This document shows positions 11,089 through 22,798 of a stretch of DNA of 64,000 nt, piece by piece. The stretch comes from Deinococcus soli (ex Cha et al. 2016) (GTDB taxonomy: Bacteria; Deinococcota; Deinococci; Deinococcales; Deinococcaceae). The position numbers and the translations under genes are program-made. Within the stretch, counting starts at the first letter, position 1. Each line of letters opens with the position of its first letter. The stretch lies in contig NZ_CP011389.1 of assembly GCF_001007995.1 (NCBI RefSeq), positions 2,766,501 to 2,830,500 of the forward strand, given 5' to 3'. The notes beneath the pieces were generated by a model. It was not told the origin of the DNA. It made no database searches and was given only the letters and a program-made list of their open reading frames with translations.

Positions 11089-12408
11089 TCAGGGTCGGGG
11101 CGGGTGCTCCAGCGTCACCCGGAATGTCCGGCGGTTGTGCGGCTCGGCGTACCCGATCAGCGGTCCATGGGTGTCCTCCACCCACGCGTGACTCAGGAGC
11201 TGCCCGCCCTGGCGCGTGACGCCGCTGACGAACACCGCCGGGTGGCCCAGGCGCCGCAGCGCGCGGTAACTGGCGTACGCGCGCGGCACGCACACGCCCG
11301 CGCGCCGCTGCCGGGGGTGCAGCAGGTGCGTCACGAGGCGCGCGGCGGTCAGTGTGCGGTCCAGCACGTCCGGCGTCAGGTCCGCGCCAGGGCCAGGGCG
11401 GCAGCGGTCCAGGTGCCGGCGCGGATCGCCGCCCCGCCGCACCGCCCAGGCGGCCCACAGGACGTCCCCGAACGCGGCCGGGACAGCCGGCAGCAGAAAT
11501 GCCACGCGGCCCAGGCGTTCACTGACCGCGCGCCGCGTCCGCCCACCGTCGGCGTGCAGGGCACGCAGCAGCAGCGGGCGGGTCACCTCTGCGTTCAGCT
11601 CCAGTCGGCCCCGCGCCGGATCGCAGACCGCCTGGAAGGCCGCCCAGGTGTGCGTCAGGCCCAGGTGCCGGGCATGCTCCGCGAGGGCCTGCGGGGTGGT
11701 GCGCCGCGCCAGCCGCTCGCTGTCGAGGTAATCCTGGGGTTTCAGGCCCCCGTGGTCCCCGCCCCACACGCGGTTGAGGACCAGTGTGAGCAGCAGTTCG
11801 TCACGCGGATCGGGCCGCCACACGGGCACGCCGTCCCAGTCCACCGCCCGCGCCCGCCGCCACAGGCCGGCCGTGAGCGTCATGGCGCGCGCCCTCGGCA
11901 GGTACAGCGCCGGGACGATCCAGCGGTGCACGTCGAGCTGCGCGGCGTCCCCCGGGGCGCGCAGGTGCGTGCTTTCGTGCAGCCACGGAGCGGGCCGCGC
12001 GACGTCCTCCAGCCGGTCGCTGCGCCACCCGAGGCTCCGGGCGACCTGCACGGCGCGCCGCACGGTCTGCGGGTCCGGGGGCAGCAGGACGTCCACGTCG
12101 CCATAGAAGCGTTCGCCCGGGGCGTACTCGAACTCGCTCAGGGCGAAACCCTTGAAGATCAGCGTGGGAATCCCGGCGGCCGCCCAGGCGCCCAGCAGCG
12201 CGCGCACCGGCCCGCGGGTGCGGGCGTGCCGCAGCGCGAGGTGCGCCGCGTCGTCGCGCAGCTCGGCGCGCCAGGGGTGCCCATGCGGCAGGCGGGCGCG
12301 CAGGGCGCCGCCCAGTCCGGCCTGCCGCGCGGCCTGCCGCATCTCCGGGGTCAGCTGCTCGGGCGGGCGGGTCAGGGCGCCCTGCAGGGCGCGGGTGGGT
12401 CCGGTCAT
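11089..12408 (-). CDS. nucleotidyltransferase fused to a lasso-peptide B2-like transglutaminase/protease domain
   Basis: A 439-aa two-domain protein. Residues about 20-300 resemble the uncharacterised nucleotidyltransferase family (NTP_transf_5): PTLIFKGFALSEF near 81-93, then YGDVDVLL near 102-109 as the metal-binding DxD, and LDVHRWIVP near 158. Residues about 315-435 resemble the transglutaminase-core B2 leader peptidase of lasso peptide clusters: a Cys in AGVCVPRAYASYRALR near 369, then LLSHAWVED near 410 with His and a following Asp/Glu. Its start lies 6 nt after the hslO stop, so it is the second gene of that operon. No lasso cyclase, PqqD-like B1 protein or precursor peptide gene is visible nearby. 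Role unknown; it may modify a peptide encoded elsewhere. Confidence 0.72.
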   Translation of the reverse strand: MTGPTRALQGALTRPPEQLTPEMRQAARQAGLGGALRARLPHGHPWRAELRDDAAHLALRHARTRGPVRALLGAWAAAGIPTLIFKGFALSEFEYAPGERFYGDVDVLLPPDPQTVRRAVQVARSLGWRSDRLEDVARPAPWLHESTHLRAPGDAAQLDVHRWIVPALYLPRARAMTLTAGLWRRARAVDWDGVPVWRPDPRDELLLTLVLNRVWGGDHGGLKPQDYLDSERLARRTTPQALAEHARHLGLTHTWAAFQAVCDPARGRLELNAEVTRPLLLRALHADGGRTRRAVSERLGRVAFLLPAVPAAFGDVLWAAWAVRRGGDPRRHLDRCRPGPGADLTPDVLDRTLTAARLVTHLLHPRQRRAGVCVPRAYASYRALRRLGHPAVFVSGVTRQGGQLLSHAWVEDTHGPLIGYAEPHNRRTFRVTLEHPPRP

Positions 12409-12414
12409 GGCGGC

Positions 12415-13323
12415 TCAGGCCTGCGCGTGCTGGCCCTGGTCGTCCAGGGCGGCGATCTCTTCGGGGGACAGCTGGTAGCGTTCGCCGCACCAGTGGCAGA
12501 CGATCTCCTGGCCGCCCGCGTCGATCATCTCCTGGCGTTCCGGGGCGGTGAAGAACTTCAGGCTGTCCGCGGCGCGCTCGCGGGAGCAGCGGCACTCGAA
12601 CCGGGCACTCTGCGCGTCGGGCGCGAGGTGCAGGTCCAGGCCCTCGGTGGCGCGACTGATGGCTTCCAGCAGGCCGCCGCGGCGCAGGTTGTCGGTGATC
12701 TGCCCCATGGCGCGGATGTTCGCCTCCAGCTTCCCGAGGGTCTCGTCGGTCACGCCGGGCATCGCCTGGATGAGCAGGCCGCCCGCGTGCGCCACCCGGC
12801 CACCTTCCTCGTACACGCCCAGCAGCACGGCGTTCGGGATCTGCTCGGACACGCCCAGGTAGGTGCTGACGTCCTCGGCGATCTCGCCGCTGACCAGGCC
12901 AGCGCTGCCGGTGTACGGCTCGCCGTTGTCGAGCAGGCGGGTCACGGCGATCTCGCCGTCGGTCCCGACGATGCCGCTCACGTCCAGCTTGCCGTCCCGT
13001 TCGCGGATGGGCAGGTCCGCGTCGGGGTGGCGGACGTAGCCGCGCACGCGGCCGTCGGTGCTGCCCTCGGCGACGATCCAGCCGACCGGGCCGCCGCCCT
13101 CGACGCGCAGGTTCACGCGGCTGTCGCTCTTCTTGCCCAGCACGACGGCCAGCAGCAGGCTGGCGGTCAGGGTGCGCCCCAGCGCGGCGGTGGCGGTCTT
13201 GGACAGGCCGTGGCGCACGCGGGCGTCCTCGGCGATGCGGGTGGCGTCCATGCCGACCAGCCGCAGGGTGCCCTGCGCCGCGGTGCCGCGCAGGATGAAG
13301 GAATCGGGGATCGAGGCAGTCAT
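12415..13323 (-). CDS. hslO: 33 kDa redox-regulated chaperone Hsp33
   Basis: A 302-aa cytoplasmic holdase chaperone activated by oxidation. The C-terminal redox switch has the four zinc-binding cysteines as CRCSRER (near 244-250) and CHWCGER (near 277-283). The N-terminal substrate-binding domain ([14 protein letters not shown] region onward) is of normal length. It is useful to an oxidation-tolerant organism. It is followed after 6 nt by the nucleotidyltransferase/B2-like fusion gene, so the two probably share a transcript. No strong promoter motif was identified upstream. Confidence 0.95.
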   Translation of the reverse strand: MTASIPDSFILRGTAAQGTLRLVGMDATRIAEDARVRHGLSKTATAALGRTLTASLLLAVVLGKKSDSRVNLRVEGGGPVGWIVAEGSTDGRVRGYVRHPDADLPIRERDGKLDVSGIVGTDGEIAVTRLLDNGEPYTGSAGLVSGEIAEDVSTYLGVSEQIPNAVLLGVYEEGGRVAHAGGLLIQAMPGVTDETLGKLEANIRAMGQITDNLRRGGLLEAISRATEGLDLHLAPDAQSARFECRCSRERAADSLKFFTAPERQEMIDAGGQEIVCHWCGERYQLSPEEIAALDDQGQHAQA

Positions 13324-13726
13324 CCCGACACCTTAACCGTTGCGCCCCGGGGGGGCTGTGCAGGGCCTCGCAATCCGGGCGGGCCTGCACCGCGCCCCAC
13401 ATGAGCGGCCTGCGGGCGCCGTCGCGCCTGCCCCCACGCTGACAGGTCCGGCCGCGCGCGTCTCCCAGGCGGGGACAATCGTGGTTTGGCTTCCTGTTCC
13501 CCATGCGGTACCTTCAGGCTTCTGGCGGGAACTTCTCACCTGCCGTTCCTAGCATGAGAGGCCATGACGGCCTGGATGGGATGCCCTGCACCGCTGACCT
13601 GAAGGCCGGCGTGCGCGGCGACCACTGACCCCACTGCCCCCCGCGTTCTCCCCGTCAGGTGTCCATCTGTGTCCCGACCCGCCAGTGTCCGGGAAGCGCC
13701 TCCGTTTCCCGCCCCAAGGAGTACGC
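13324..13726. other. 403-nt intergenic region with promoter of the peptide-binding protein gene
   Basis: This divergent region between hslO and the oligopeptide-binding protein gene holds no convincing reading frame. It contains a well-spaced promoter (13486-13514) pointing right, a second -10-like TAGCAT at 13549-13554, and a long leader of about 200 nt before the ribosome-binding site AAGGAG at 13716-13721. No recognisable riboswitch was found in the leader. Confidence 0.5.
13486..13514 (+). promoter_or_regulatory. promoter of the oligopeptide-binding protein gene
   Basis: TTGGCT (13486-13491) and TACCTT (13509-13514) are separated by 17 nt, a good sigma-70-type arrangement. Transcription would begin near 13521, leaving an untranslated leader of about 205 nt, unlike the leaderless style of most genes here. 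Confidence 0.5.
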
Positions 13727-15469
<1,743 letters not shown>

Positions 15470-15486
15470 TCTCCGCTAATTGACGG

Positions 15487-15516
15487 CACCGCCTCGGCCA
15501 CTCGGCTGAGGCGGTG
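15487..15516 (+). terminator. hairpin terminator after the peptide-binding protein gene
   Basis: Arms 15487-15499 and 15504-15516 pair over 13 bp with a single G-U and a 4-nt loop ACTC. The following sequence is only weakly T-rich (TTCG). Confidence 0.6.
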
Positions 15517-15544
15517 TTCGCTGCGTGCGGGCTATGCTGCGCGC

Positions 15545-16231
15545 ATGCTCGACGCCGAGACCCTCGAAGCCGGTTCCACGCGCCCCATCACGCTGCTGCT
15601 TGTCGATGATCACCCGGTCGTGCGCAAGGGCACCCGCGAACTGCTCGAAAGCGAGGCGGACCTGCGCGTGGTCGGCGAGGCGGGCAGCGGCGAGGAGGCC
15701 ATCCTGCGCGCCCGGGAACTCACGCCGGACGTGATCCTGATGGACGTCAGCATGCCCGGCATGAACGGCATCGACGCCACGCGCGCCATCAAGGCCGAGC
15801 GGCCCGGCGTGGGCGTCCTGGTGCTCACCAGCTACGACGACGACGCGTACGTGTTCGCGCTGCTGGAAGCCGGGGCCGCCGGGTACCTGCTGAAGAACGC
15901 CTCCGAGGACGACCTGCTCGGCGCCGTGCGCGCCGTGGCCGCCGGGGAGAGCGCGCTGCACCCCAGCGTGGCGAAGAAGGTCCTCGAGCGCTTCAGCACC
16001 CACACCACCCCCACGCCCCCCGAGGACGACCTGAGCCCCCGCGAACTGGAGGTGCTGCGCGTGGCCGCCACCGGCCGCACCAACAAGGAGATCGCCCGGG
16101 ACCTGGACATCAGCCCCCGCACCGTGCAGGTGCATCTGGCGAACATCTTCTCGAAGCTGGGTGTCGGCAGCCGCACCGAGGCGGTCCTGTACGGCATCAA
16201 GCGCGGCTGGATCGACCCGAAGAACCTGTAA
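15545..16231 (+). CDS. NarL/LuxR-type response regulator
   Basis: A 228-aa DNA-binding response regulator. The receiver domain (about 15-135) has the acidic pair DDH at 21-23, the phospho-acceptor Asp67 in LMDVSMPG, the Thr/Ser in LVLTSYDD and the Lys in GYLLKNAS. The LuxR-type helix-turn-helix follows at about 163-220 ([20 protein letters not shown]). TATGCT at 15533-15538 is 6 nt before the ATG, consistent with a leaderless mRNA. The sensor kinase gene follows after 5 nt, forming a cognate pair. The histidine kinase is of the HisKA_3 class that normally partners NarL regulators. Confidence 0.94.
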   Translation: MLDAETLEAGSTRPITLLLVDDHPVVRKGTRELLESEADLRVVGEAGSGEEAILRARELTPDVILMDVSMPGMNGIDATRAIKAERPGVGVLVLTSYDDDAYVFALLEAGAAGYLLKNASEDDLLGAVRAVAAGESALHPSVAKKVLERFSTHTTPTPPEDDLSPRELEVLRVAATGRTNKEIARDLDISPRTVQVHLANIFSKLGVGSRTEAVLYGIKRGWIDPKNL

Positions 16232-16236
16232 GCGCG

Positions 16237-19134
16237 GTGTCCGAGGTCATCCCGCCGTTCCCGCAGACCCTCTCGCAGGCGTCGAGTGTCGCCGCGTTCG
16301 CGCGGGACCTCGCCGCGTACGCCTGCCCGGTGCTGCACGCGCACGGCGTCCGCGTGTGGGTCGTGCAGGACGCGGCCCTGACCCCCGTCGCCGAGGAGGG
16401 GCGCGGGCTGGCCCTCAGTGACGGCACGCTGGCGCACGAGGCGCTGACCGTCGGCACGCTGCTGGAGGACGGCATGCTGGCGGCCCTGCCCTTCGGCTGC
16501 GGCGTGCTGGAGGCCGTGGGTGCCAGTCCCGACGGGCTGCGCGCGCTGCTGGGCGCGGCCCCGCTGCTGGCCCTGGCGGTCGAGGGCGTGCAGGCCCGCG
16601 AGGCCCGGCGCGGGCACGGCCGCATCGCGGAGACCGTCGAGGGCCTCGTGCGGCGCCTGGGGGGCAGCCTGGACCTCGCGGAGGTCCTGACCGTCACCGC
16701 GCAGAGCGCCGCGCTGGCCCTGGGCTTCCGGCGGGCGTTCGTGGCGCTGTTCAGCGAATTCCACGAGGGTGGCCGCGCCCGTACCGGCGAGGTCTTCACG
16801 CACGGCTTCGACGAGGAATTCCGCGGGGGGATCGGCGTGGGGCCCGTGACCTTCGAGACGCTGGTGCGGCGCGGCGAGGCGATCCGCTTCGAGCGCCCCC
16901 GCGACGCGGAGAGTCCCCTGGCGCAGGGTCTGGCGGAACTCGCCCCGCACGCCGCCGTCATCGCACCCCTCTCTGCGCGCGGGCAGGCGCTGGGCCTGCT
17001 GTACGTGGACACCCAGCAGCCCGGCTCCAGCGCCAGCGAGGACGACGCCCGGCTGGTGCTGGCCCTGGCCGAGCAGGCCTCGCTGGCCATCGACAACGCC
17101 CGTCTGTACGGCATCGAGACCCGCAAGCGCGAGGCCGCCGAGGCGCTGCGCGAGGCCGGCGCGGCCCTGGCGGGCAGCCTGCACCTCAGTGACACCCTGA
17201 CCCGCGTGCTGGAACGGGCCGTGACGCTCTTCCGCGCGGACGCCGCCGCCGTGTACGAACGCCAGCCCGACGGGCGCACCGTGAACATCCGCTCCGCGCT
17301 GGGCCTCCCGAACGAGTACATGCTGCGCGTGCGCGCCAAGGTCGGCCTGGGCGTCACCGGACGCGCCATCGCCGAGTGCCAGCCGGTCGCCGCGCGTGAC
17401 CTCACCCAGGCGCACTACGGGGGCAGCAGCCGCTACACCCGCCAGCTGCTCGCGGCCGGACGCTACCCGTACCGGGGCGTGATCAGCCTGCCGCTCACCA
17501 CCCGCGCGGGCGTGTTCGGTGCGCTGACCCTGTACTGGCAGGACGCCCTGCCGCTGGACGGGGACGATCAGGCGCTGGCCGCCGTGTTCGCGTCGCAGGC
17601 GGGGCTGGCCATCGAGAACGCCCGCCTGTACGAGGAGGAACTGCGCCGCGAGAACGAGGCCGCGCTGCTGCTGAACCTGGGACGCAGCCTGGGCGAGGAC
17701 CAGAGCGACGCCGCGCTCGCCGACGCCGCGCGGCTGGTCACGCACGCCATGAACGCCGCGCGCGGCCTGATCGCCCTGACCGACGACCAGGGTGCGTTCA
17801 CCCGCTGCGCCACGTACAACCTGCACGTGCCCCCGCAGAGCGACCTGCACGCCCTGGCCGCGCAGCTGGGCCGCGGCGCGCGCGCCCTGACCCGCCGCTA
17901 CACCCTGGCCGTCGCGGGCAGCGGCCTGATCGTCCCGCTGCGCGCCGAGGGCCACCCAGACCAGAACGGTGAGGACGCCCTGCTGGGCTTCCTGTACCTC
18001 GACGATCCCGGCACCGACCCGCCCGGCGAGCACCTGCTGGCCCTGGCCCGCAGCGTCGCCGACCAGATCACGCAGACCCTGACCCGCCAGCGCCTCCTGA
18101 CCGAACTCGAACGGCAGGAAGCCCGCTACCGCCAGCTCGCCGAGGGCGCGCACGACCTGATCATCAGCACCGACCCCGGCGGGACCATCACGTACGCCAA
18201 CCCGGCCGCCGGGACGCTGCTCGAACCGCTGACCGGCCCGCTGCCCGGTGCGAACCTTCTCGACCTGCCCACCCCCGACACCCGCCCCGCCCTGCGCGCC
18301 GCGTGGGCCAGCGCGCGCCGGGCTTCACGCGGCAGCCGCACCGAGGTGCAGATCGGCCCGCACCGCCTGGAACTGCGCGTGGGCGTCATGGACGGCGGGC
18401 GCGGCGTCCTGACCGTCGGGCGGGACCTCTCGGAACTCCAGACCCTCGCCGACGAGATCGCCCGGCGCGGTCAGGCCCTCGAGGCCGCCACCAGCCGCAC
18501 CGTCGAGATGCGCACCTTCCTGACGTTGTTCACGCAGGCGCAGGAGGAGGAACGCCGCCGCATCAGCCGCGAACTGCACGACGATACCGCCCAGGTCCTC
18601 ACCGCCACCACCCGCCGCGTCGCCCGCCTCGCCCGGGAACTCCAGGGCCCCCAGAAGGAGCGCGCCGACGACATCCTGACCGACCTGAACGCCGCCATCG
18701 ACGGCGTGCGCCGCTTCGCCCGCAACCTCCGCCCCAGCGTGCTGGACGACCTGGGCCTGCTGCCCGCGCTGGAATGGCTGGCCACGCAGGCCGCCACGCC
18801 CACCCGACTGGAAGTCAGCGGTCAGGAGCGCCGCCTGGACTCCGCCACGGAACTCACGCTGTTCCGCCTGTCGCAGGAGGCGCTGAACAACGTGGACAAG
18901 CACGCCGGGGCCGCCAGCGCCGCCATCCGCGTGGCCTTCCAGGCGGGGCACGTGCAGGTCGCCATCCGCGACGACGGGCAGGGCTTCACCCCCGATCAGG
19001 CGCAGGAACGCGCGCAGGCCGGGCACCTGGGCCTGATCGGCCTGCGTGAGCGCGTCGCCCTGACCGGCGGCACCCTGGACGTGGACAGCAGCCCCGGCGC
19101 GGGCACCACCCTGACCTTCACCCTGCCCGGCTGA
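16237..19134 (+). CDS. multi-GAF/PAS sensor histidine kinase, HisKA_3 class
   Basis: A 965-aa soluble sensor kinase starting with GTG, 5 nt after the response regulator stop. It appears to contain an N-terminal degenerate GAF-like region (about 10-115), three GAF domains (about 130-285, 300-465, 475-610), a PAS domain (about 625-720), a coiled linker, the HisKA_3 dimerisation domain with phospho-accepting His near 782 in [14 protein letters not shown], and a HATPase (about 850-964) with NNVDKHA, DDGQGF and [11 protein letters not shown]. No transmembrane segment is obvious, so the signal is probably cytoplasmic. It phosphorylates the upstream NarL-type regulator by inference. Confidence 0.92.
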   Translation: MSEVIPPFPQTLSQASSVAAFARDLAAYACPVLHAHGVRVWVVQDAALTPVAEEGRGLALSDGTLAHEALTVGTLLEDGMLAALPFGCGVLEAVGASPDGLRALLGAAPLLALAVEGVQAREARRGHGRIAETVEGLVRRLGGSLDLAEVLTVTAQSAALALGFRRAFVALFSEFHEGGRARTGEVFTHGFDEEFRGGIGVGPVTFETLVRRGEAIRFERPRDAESPLAQGLAELAPHAAVIAPLSARGQALGLLYVDTQQPGSSASEDDARLVLALAEQASLAIDNARLYGIETRKREAAEALREAGAALAGSLHLSDTLTRVLERAVTLFRADAAAVYERQPDGRTVNIRSALGLPNEYMLRVRAKVGLGVTGRAIAECQPVAARDLTQAHYGGSSRYTRQLLAAGRYPYRGVISLPLTTRAGVFGALTLYWQDALPLDGDDQALAAVFASQAGLAIENARLYEEELRRENEAALLLNLGRSLGEDQSDAALADAARLVTHAMNAARGLIALTDDQGAFTRCATYNLHVPPQSDLHALAAQLGRGARALTRRYTLAVAGSGLIVPLRAEGHPDQNGEDALLGFLYLDDPGTDPPGEHLLALARSVADQITQTLTRQRLLTELERQEARYRQLAEGAHDLIISTDPGGTITYANPAAGTLLEPLTGPLPGANLLDLPTPDTRPALRAAWASARRASRGSRTEVQIGPHRLELRVGVMDGGRGVLTVGRDLSELQTLADEIARRGQALEAATSRTVEMRTFLTLFTQAQEEERRRISRELHDDTAQVLTATTRRVARLARELQGPQKERADDILTDLNAAIDGVRRFARNLRPSVLDDLGLLPALEWLATQAATPTRLEVSGQERRLDSATELTLFRLSQEALNNVDKHAGAASAAIRVAFQAGHVQVAIRDDGQGFTPDQAQERAQAGHLGLIGLRERVALTGGTLDVDSSPGAGTTLTFTLPG

Positions 19135-19147
19135 CGGCGCATCCGGC

Positions 19148-19693
19148 TCAGCGGCGGAGCAGGTCCTCGATGGCGTCCGCGAGGTGCTCGGCGGTGATGT
19201 TGGCGTCCCCGCGCGCCACGCGCAGTTCATAGGCGCGGCGCAGCACGTCCGCGTCCCGCCAGCCCTCGGGCGTCTGGAACTTGTAGCAGGCCAGTTCGAC
19301 CTTCATGCCGTTCGGATCGCGGAAGTAGATGGAGTCCATGAAGCCCCGGTCGCGCTCCAGCACCTCGATGCCGCGCGCCCGCAGCCGCGCCGGGGCGAGC
19401 TGGAAGGTCGCGCGGGACACGGTGAACGCCAGATGCTCCACGGTGCCCGGTTCGCGCGGCGCGTCCCGCCCGGCGTCCGTGCGGCCCTCGTCGGTGAACA
19501 CGGTCAGCAGGCGACCGTCGCCGGGGTCGAAGTACAGGTGGTTCTCGGCCGGGTTGCCGAGGTTCGGCTGCTCGAACACGAACGGCATGCCCAGCACGCC
19601 CTCCCAGAAGTCGATGGCACTCTGGCGGGTCGAACCGACGATGGTGACGTGATGCAGGCCCTGCACCTGCACCCTGGACTCGCTGCGGGTCAT
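19148..19693 (-). CDS. VOC family (glyoxalase/dioxygenase-like) protein
   Basis: A 181-aa protein with the paired betaalphabetabetabeta fold expected of the vicinal oxygen chelate family. Candidate metal ligands are His in LHHVTIV near residue 13, His in EHLAFTV near 88 and the late Glu in MKVELACYKF near 135. The closing region DPNGMKVELA is typical of this family. Members act as dioxygenases, glyoxalases or fosfomycin-type thiol transferases; the substrate is unknown. It is followed by a poorly known deacetylase-like gene upstream on the same strand, 16 nt away. Confidence 0.85.
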   Translation of the reverse strand: MTRSESRVQVQGLHHVTIVGSTRQSAIDFWEGVLGMPFVFEQPNLGNPAENHLYFDPGDGRLLTVFTDEGRTDAGRDAPREPGTVEHLAFTVSRATFQLAPARLRARGIEVLERDRGFMDSIYFRDPNGMKVELACYKFQTPEGWRDADVLRRAYELRVARGDANITAEHLADAIEDLLRR

Positions 19694-19709
19694 GCGTCAG
19701 GCTACCGCG

Positions 19710-20720
19710 TCAGCCGTAGCGCCTGAGGAACTCCTCGCGGGGCAGCCACGCCATCTTCGGGGTGTCCTCGCTGGGCGCGCGGGTGGTGCCGTACGCGACG
19801 CGAAGCAGCCGGAAGCCCAGGCCGTACCAGCGGGCCGTGGCGGGCGGCAGGTCCAGCAGCGTGAAGCCCGCCTGCGCCAGCGGCGCGTGGAAGAGGGTCA
19901 CGGCGAACACCGCCTGCGCCTCCTGCAACTCGGGGCGGTCCTGTAGCGCCGCGCCCACGTCGCGCAGGCTGCGCAGGTACGCGCGGTACGCGGTCAGGGC
20001 GCTACGCGAGGCGAGCCCCACGATGCGCGGCGAGTGCAGGTGCAGTTCCGCCGTGTGCGCCGTGCGGGGCAGGGGCAGCGGTGCGGGCGCGTGATCCAGC
20101 GGCGCGACGCGCATGACCGCATCGGCCCGCTGCGCGAGGTCGATCACGCCGTGCTGCCGCGCGAACCGGTCTTCCACCAGCCGGGTGTAGCCGTGCAGGA
20201 ACAGGTCACGGCCCGTCCCGGCGCGCAGCTCCGGCACGTCCCGCACCGGCACGGCGCGGTACCCCAGGCGCTTCAGGTCGGCCAGCACCCCCGGCAGCTG
20301 CGCGGGGTCCACGGTCAGCAGCGCGCCCGGGGCGGGCCGGTCGGTGCCCGGAGGCAGGGCGTGCAGGCCGCGCGTCCCCAGCGCGTTCAGAGTCCGCAGG
20401 CGTTCCGGGGTGGCCCAGGTCACGACCGGCCCGCCCGCCAGCACGTCCAGCCCGGGCGCGCCCGCCGGGTCCCCCAGGCCGCCCACCTCGTGGCCCTCCA
20501 GCCGGGCGCGGTCCAGGCCCCGGGCCAGGGTGGGGGAGAGGAGCAGCGTGGCGCTCACCCCGGCCTCCGCCAGGGTCGCCAGCGCAGCCTGCAGGTCGGC
20601 GTCCGAGCGGACGGGGACGCTCAGGCCCACGCGCGGGTCGCCGGGGTGGCCGCCGTGCCACGCGCCTGCCCGGCCCGCCCGGAGGGCCGCGCGCACCGCT
20701 GCGGTCGAAGAAGGTGCCAT
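19710..20720 (-). CDS. polysaccharide deacetylase-like protein with a YkoP-like C-terminal domain
   Basis: A 336-aa protein. The N-terminal 180 residues have a NodB-like barrel layout (VGLSVPVRSD, ATLLLSPTLA, GHEVGGLG) but without the classic TFDDGP metal motif, so the fold may have lost deacetylase activity. The C-terminal half begins with TAELHLHSPRIVGLASRS near 225-242 and resembles YkoP-type domains found after NodB domains. No signal peptide is clear. It lies upstream of the VOC gene on the same strand, 16 nt apart, and divergent from the family 4 glycosyltransferase. Function unknown. Confidence 0.6.
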   Translation of the reverse strand: MAPSSTAAVRAALRAGRAGAWHGGHPGDPRVGLSVPVRSDADLQAALATLAEAGVSATLLLSPTLARGLDRARLEGHEVGGLGDPAGAPGLDVLAGGPVVTWATPERLRTLNALGTRGLHALPPGTDRPAPGALLTVDPAQLPGVLADLKRLGYRAVPVRDVPELRAGTGRDLFLHGYTRLVEDRFARQHGVIDLAQRADAVMRVAPLDHAPAPLPLPRTAHTAELHLHSPRIVGLASRSALTAYRAYLRSLRDVGAALQDRPELQEAQAVFAVTLFHAPLAQAGFTLLDLPPATARWYGLGFRLLRVAYGTTRAPSEDTPKMAWLPREEFLRRYG

Positions 20721-20832
20721 GCGGCGTGAGTCTAGCGCGCCTGCCCCTGCGCCTGCCGCGCCTGCAGGGTCACGCGCGCATGAGAACCGCGCCCGACCCG
20801 CCCCGGCAGGGTGAGTCAGATTTCTGAGCCTA

Positions 20833-20874
<42 letters not shown>

Positions 20875-20932
20875 AGGAATTCTTAAACTTTCCCCGGGGC
20901 CGCGTCACCCAGCCCCTGAACGGCGGCGCCGC

Positions 20933-22114
20933 ATGAGGCCGCTGCGCATCGGGCTGTTCACCGACACCTTCCTGCCGGACCAGAACGGCATCGTCACCAG
21001 CGTCAGCCTCCTGAGCGACGAACTGCGCGCCCAGGGCCACCACGTCGACGTGGTCGCCCCCGACTTTCCCGAACACATCGACACCCGCCCGGACGTCATG
21101 CGGGTCGACAGCCTGCGCTACATGTTCCTGCCCACCTACCGGCTGGCGTGGCCCACCCGCCGGGACTTCACGCACCGCTACGACGTGATCCACACCCACA
21201 CGCCCCTGACGCTGGGCCTGTCCGGCGCGCGGCTGGCGCGCAAGTGGGACATCCCGCACGTCGCCACGTACCACACCCACATCGAGGCGTACACCCACTA
21301 TGTGCCTGGCGCGACCGCCCTGCAACGTCACACCGGCGTCGTCACGAAGGTCATGGCGCTGCATTACGGCAAGGCCGACGCGGTCATCACGCCCACGGCG
21401 GGCATGATGGACGTCCTGAACGCCATGAAGGTCCGCAACCCGGTCGTGATCCCCACCAGCATCGACCCGCGCGCCCTGAACGCCGCGCCTGCCGTGCAGA
21501 ACCCCTGGCCCGCCGGGAAACGCCGCCTGCTCAGCGTGGGCCGCCTCGCCCGAGAGAAACGCTTCGATCACGTCCTGGACACCCTGGCAGGCCTGTCCGA
21601 CGCGCACCTGGTGATCCTGGGCGAGGGCCCGGAACGCGACCATCTGGAAGCGCACGCCGCGCGGATCGGGGTCGCGGACCGTGTGACCTTCCTGGGCGTG
21701 CGCCCCTGGACCGAGATCGGCGCGTACTACCGCCTCGCGGAACTGTTCGTGTTCGCCAGCGACACCGAAACGCAGGGCCTCGTCCTGCAGGAAGCGCAGC
21801 TCATGGGCGTGCCCGTCGTCGCGGTCGGCGCGCGCGGCACCCTCAGCGGCGTGGCCCACGAACGCAGCGGGTACCTCGTGGCGCCCGGCGACGTGAACGC
21901 CCTGACCCACTACAGCCGCGAGATCCTGACCGACCCGGACCTGTGGGCGCGCCTGTCAGCGGGTGCGCGCAGCTTCGGGTCCAGCACCACCCCGCACGGC
22001 GTGGCGCAGCGCGTTCTGGACGTGTACAGCCACGTGCTGGGCATGCCGCGCGCCGTGGCGTTTCAGGACGACCTCAGCGGTCATCCCCGAAGTAGCCTCG
22101 CGTATGACCAGTGA
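20933..22114 (+). CDS. family 4 glycosyltransferase (diacylglycerol glucosyltransferase-like)
   Basis: A 393-aa GT-B enzyme. The N-terminal acceptor domain starts [20 protein letters not shown], a pattern shared with lipid and phosphatidylinositol glycosyltransferases; HTHTPLTLG and [14 protein letters not shown] follow. The C-terminal donor domain has [14 protein letters not shown] near 197-210 and the nucleotide-sugar signature [15 protein letters not shown] near 277-291. Closest-looking relatives are 1,2-diacylglycerol 3-glucosyltransferases, so a role in membrane glycolipid synthesis is plausible. The ATG at 20933 starts exactly at the fold; an upstream ATG at 20852 would add 27 unconserved residues. 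Its end overlaps the convergent GT2 gene by 41 nt. Confidence 0.9.
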   Translation: MRPLRIGLFTDTFLPDQNGIVTSVSLLSDELRAQGHHVDVVAPDFPEHIDTRPDVMRVDSLRYMFLPTYRLAWPTRRDFTHRYDVIHTHTPLTLGLSGARLARKWDIPHVATYHTHIEAYTHYVPGATALQRHTGVVTKVMALHYGKADAVITPTAGMMDVLNAMKVRNPVVIPTSIDPRALNAAPAVQNPWPAGKRRLLSVGRLAREKRFDHVLDTLAGLSDAHLVILGEGPERDHLEAHAARIGVADRVTFLGVRPWTEIGAYYRLAELFVFASDTETQGLVLQEAQLMGVPVVAVGARGTLSGVAHERSGYLVAPGDVNALTHYSREILTDPDLWARLSAGARSFGSSTTPHGVAQRVLDVYSHVLGMPRAVAFQDDLSGHPRSSLAYDQ

Positions 22115-22754
22115 TGTTCCGCACGTGCTGCCACAGGAACGGCAACACGCCCCGGTCCAGGCGCCGCGCGCTCGTCTCCACCAGCGCGCGGCGCACGTAC
22201 GCGATCTGCCCTGTGCGGGCCAGTTCCTCACCCAGGATCACGTCCTCGTAGGCCTCCACCTGCGGGTACCCGCCCACCAGCAGCGCCGCTTCGCGCGAGA
22301 AGGCCATGTTCGCCCCAGCGAGGTTCGGGCGGCCGATCAGCCGCGCGACGTGCAGGAACGCGCTGTAGCTGGCCCCCGACGCCAGCGCCCAGTGGCGCGG
22401 CACCCCCCAGAAGCGCATCGGGCCGTACAGCGCCGTGCGGCCCGGCGCGGCCTCGTTCAGGACCTCCAGCCAGTGCGGCGCGGGCAGGGAATCGGCGTCC
22501 GTACTGGCCACCCAGTCCGTCCGCGCGGCCTCCAGGCCCATCTGGCGGGCGCGCGCCACACCACGCGCCTCGCAGCGCACCACCCGCGCGCCGGCCGCCC
22601 GCGCGATCTCCACGGTCGCGTCGCGGCTGCCGTTGTCCACCACGATCACCTCGCGGGGCGGCAGGGTCTGCCGTTCCAGCGCGCGCAGCGTCAGGGGCAG
22701 GTACTTCGCCTCGTTGCGGGCGGGAATGACAACCGTGAATTCGGGCACCTTCAC
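22074..22754 (-). CDS. family 2 glycosyltransferase
   Basis: A 226-aa GT-A enzyme. [15 protein letters not shown] near residues 6-20 opens the nucleotide-binding fold, [13 protein letters not shown] near 35-47 is the UDP-binding Asp region, STDADS near 84-89 the metal-binding DxD, and [14 protein letters not shown] near 168-181 the catalytic ED motif. No membrane segments, so it is soluble or peripheral. The last 41 nt overlap the convergent family 4 glycosyltransferase gene, and it is divergent from the MFS transporter. The product is unknown. Confidence 0.9.
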   Translation of the reverse strand: MKVPEFTVVIPARNEAKYLPLTLRALERQTLPPREVIVVDNGSRDATVEIARAAGARVVRCEARGVARARQMGLEAARTDWVASTDADSLPAPHWLEVLNEAAPGRTALYGPMRFWGVPRHWALASGASYSAFLHVARLIGRPNLAGANMAFSREAALLVGGYPQVEAYEDVILGEELARTGQIAYVRRALVETSARRLDRGVLPFLWQHVRNITGHTRGYFGDDR

Positions 22755-22798
22755 ACCCTAGCAGGCCCGCGCCGATTCCTGCATGGCCAGGAGCCCGC

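Noticed and set aside
15832..18153. Long minus-strand frame of about 770 codons
   Set aside because: It is antisense to the histidine kinase and response regulator in high-GC DNA; its composition (Gln, Arg, Gly, Val rich) is typical of shadow frames.
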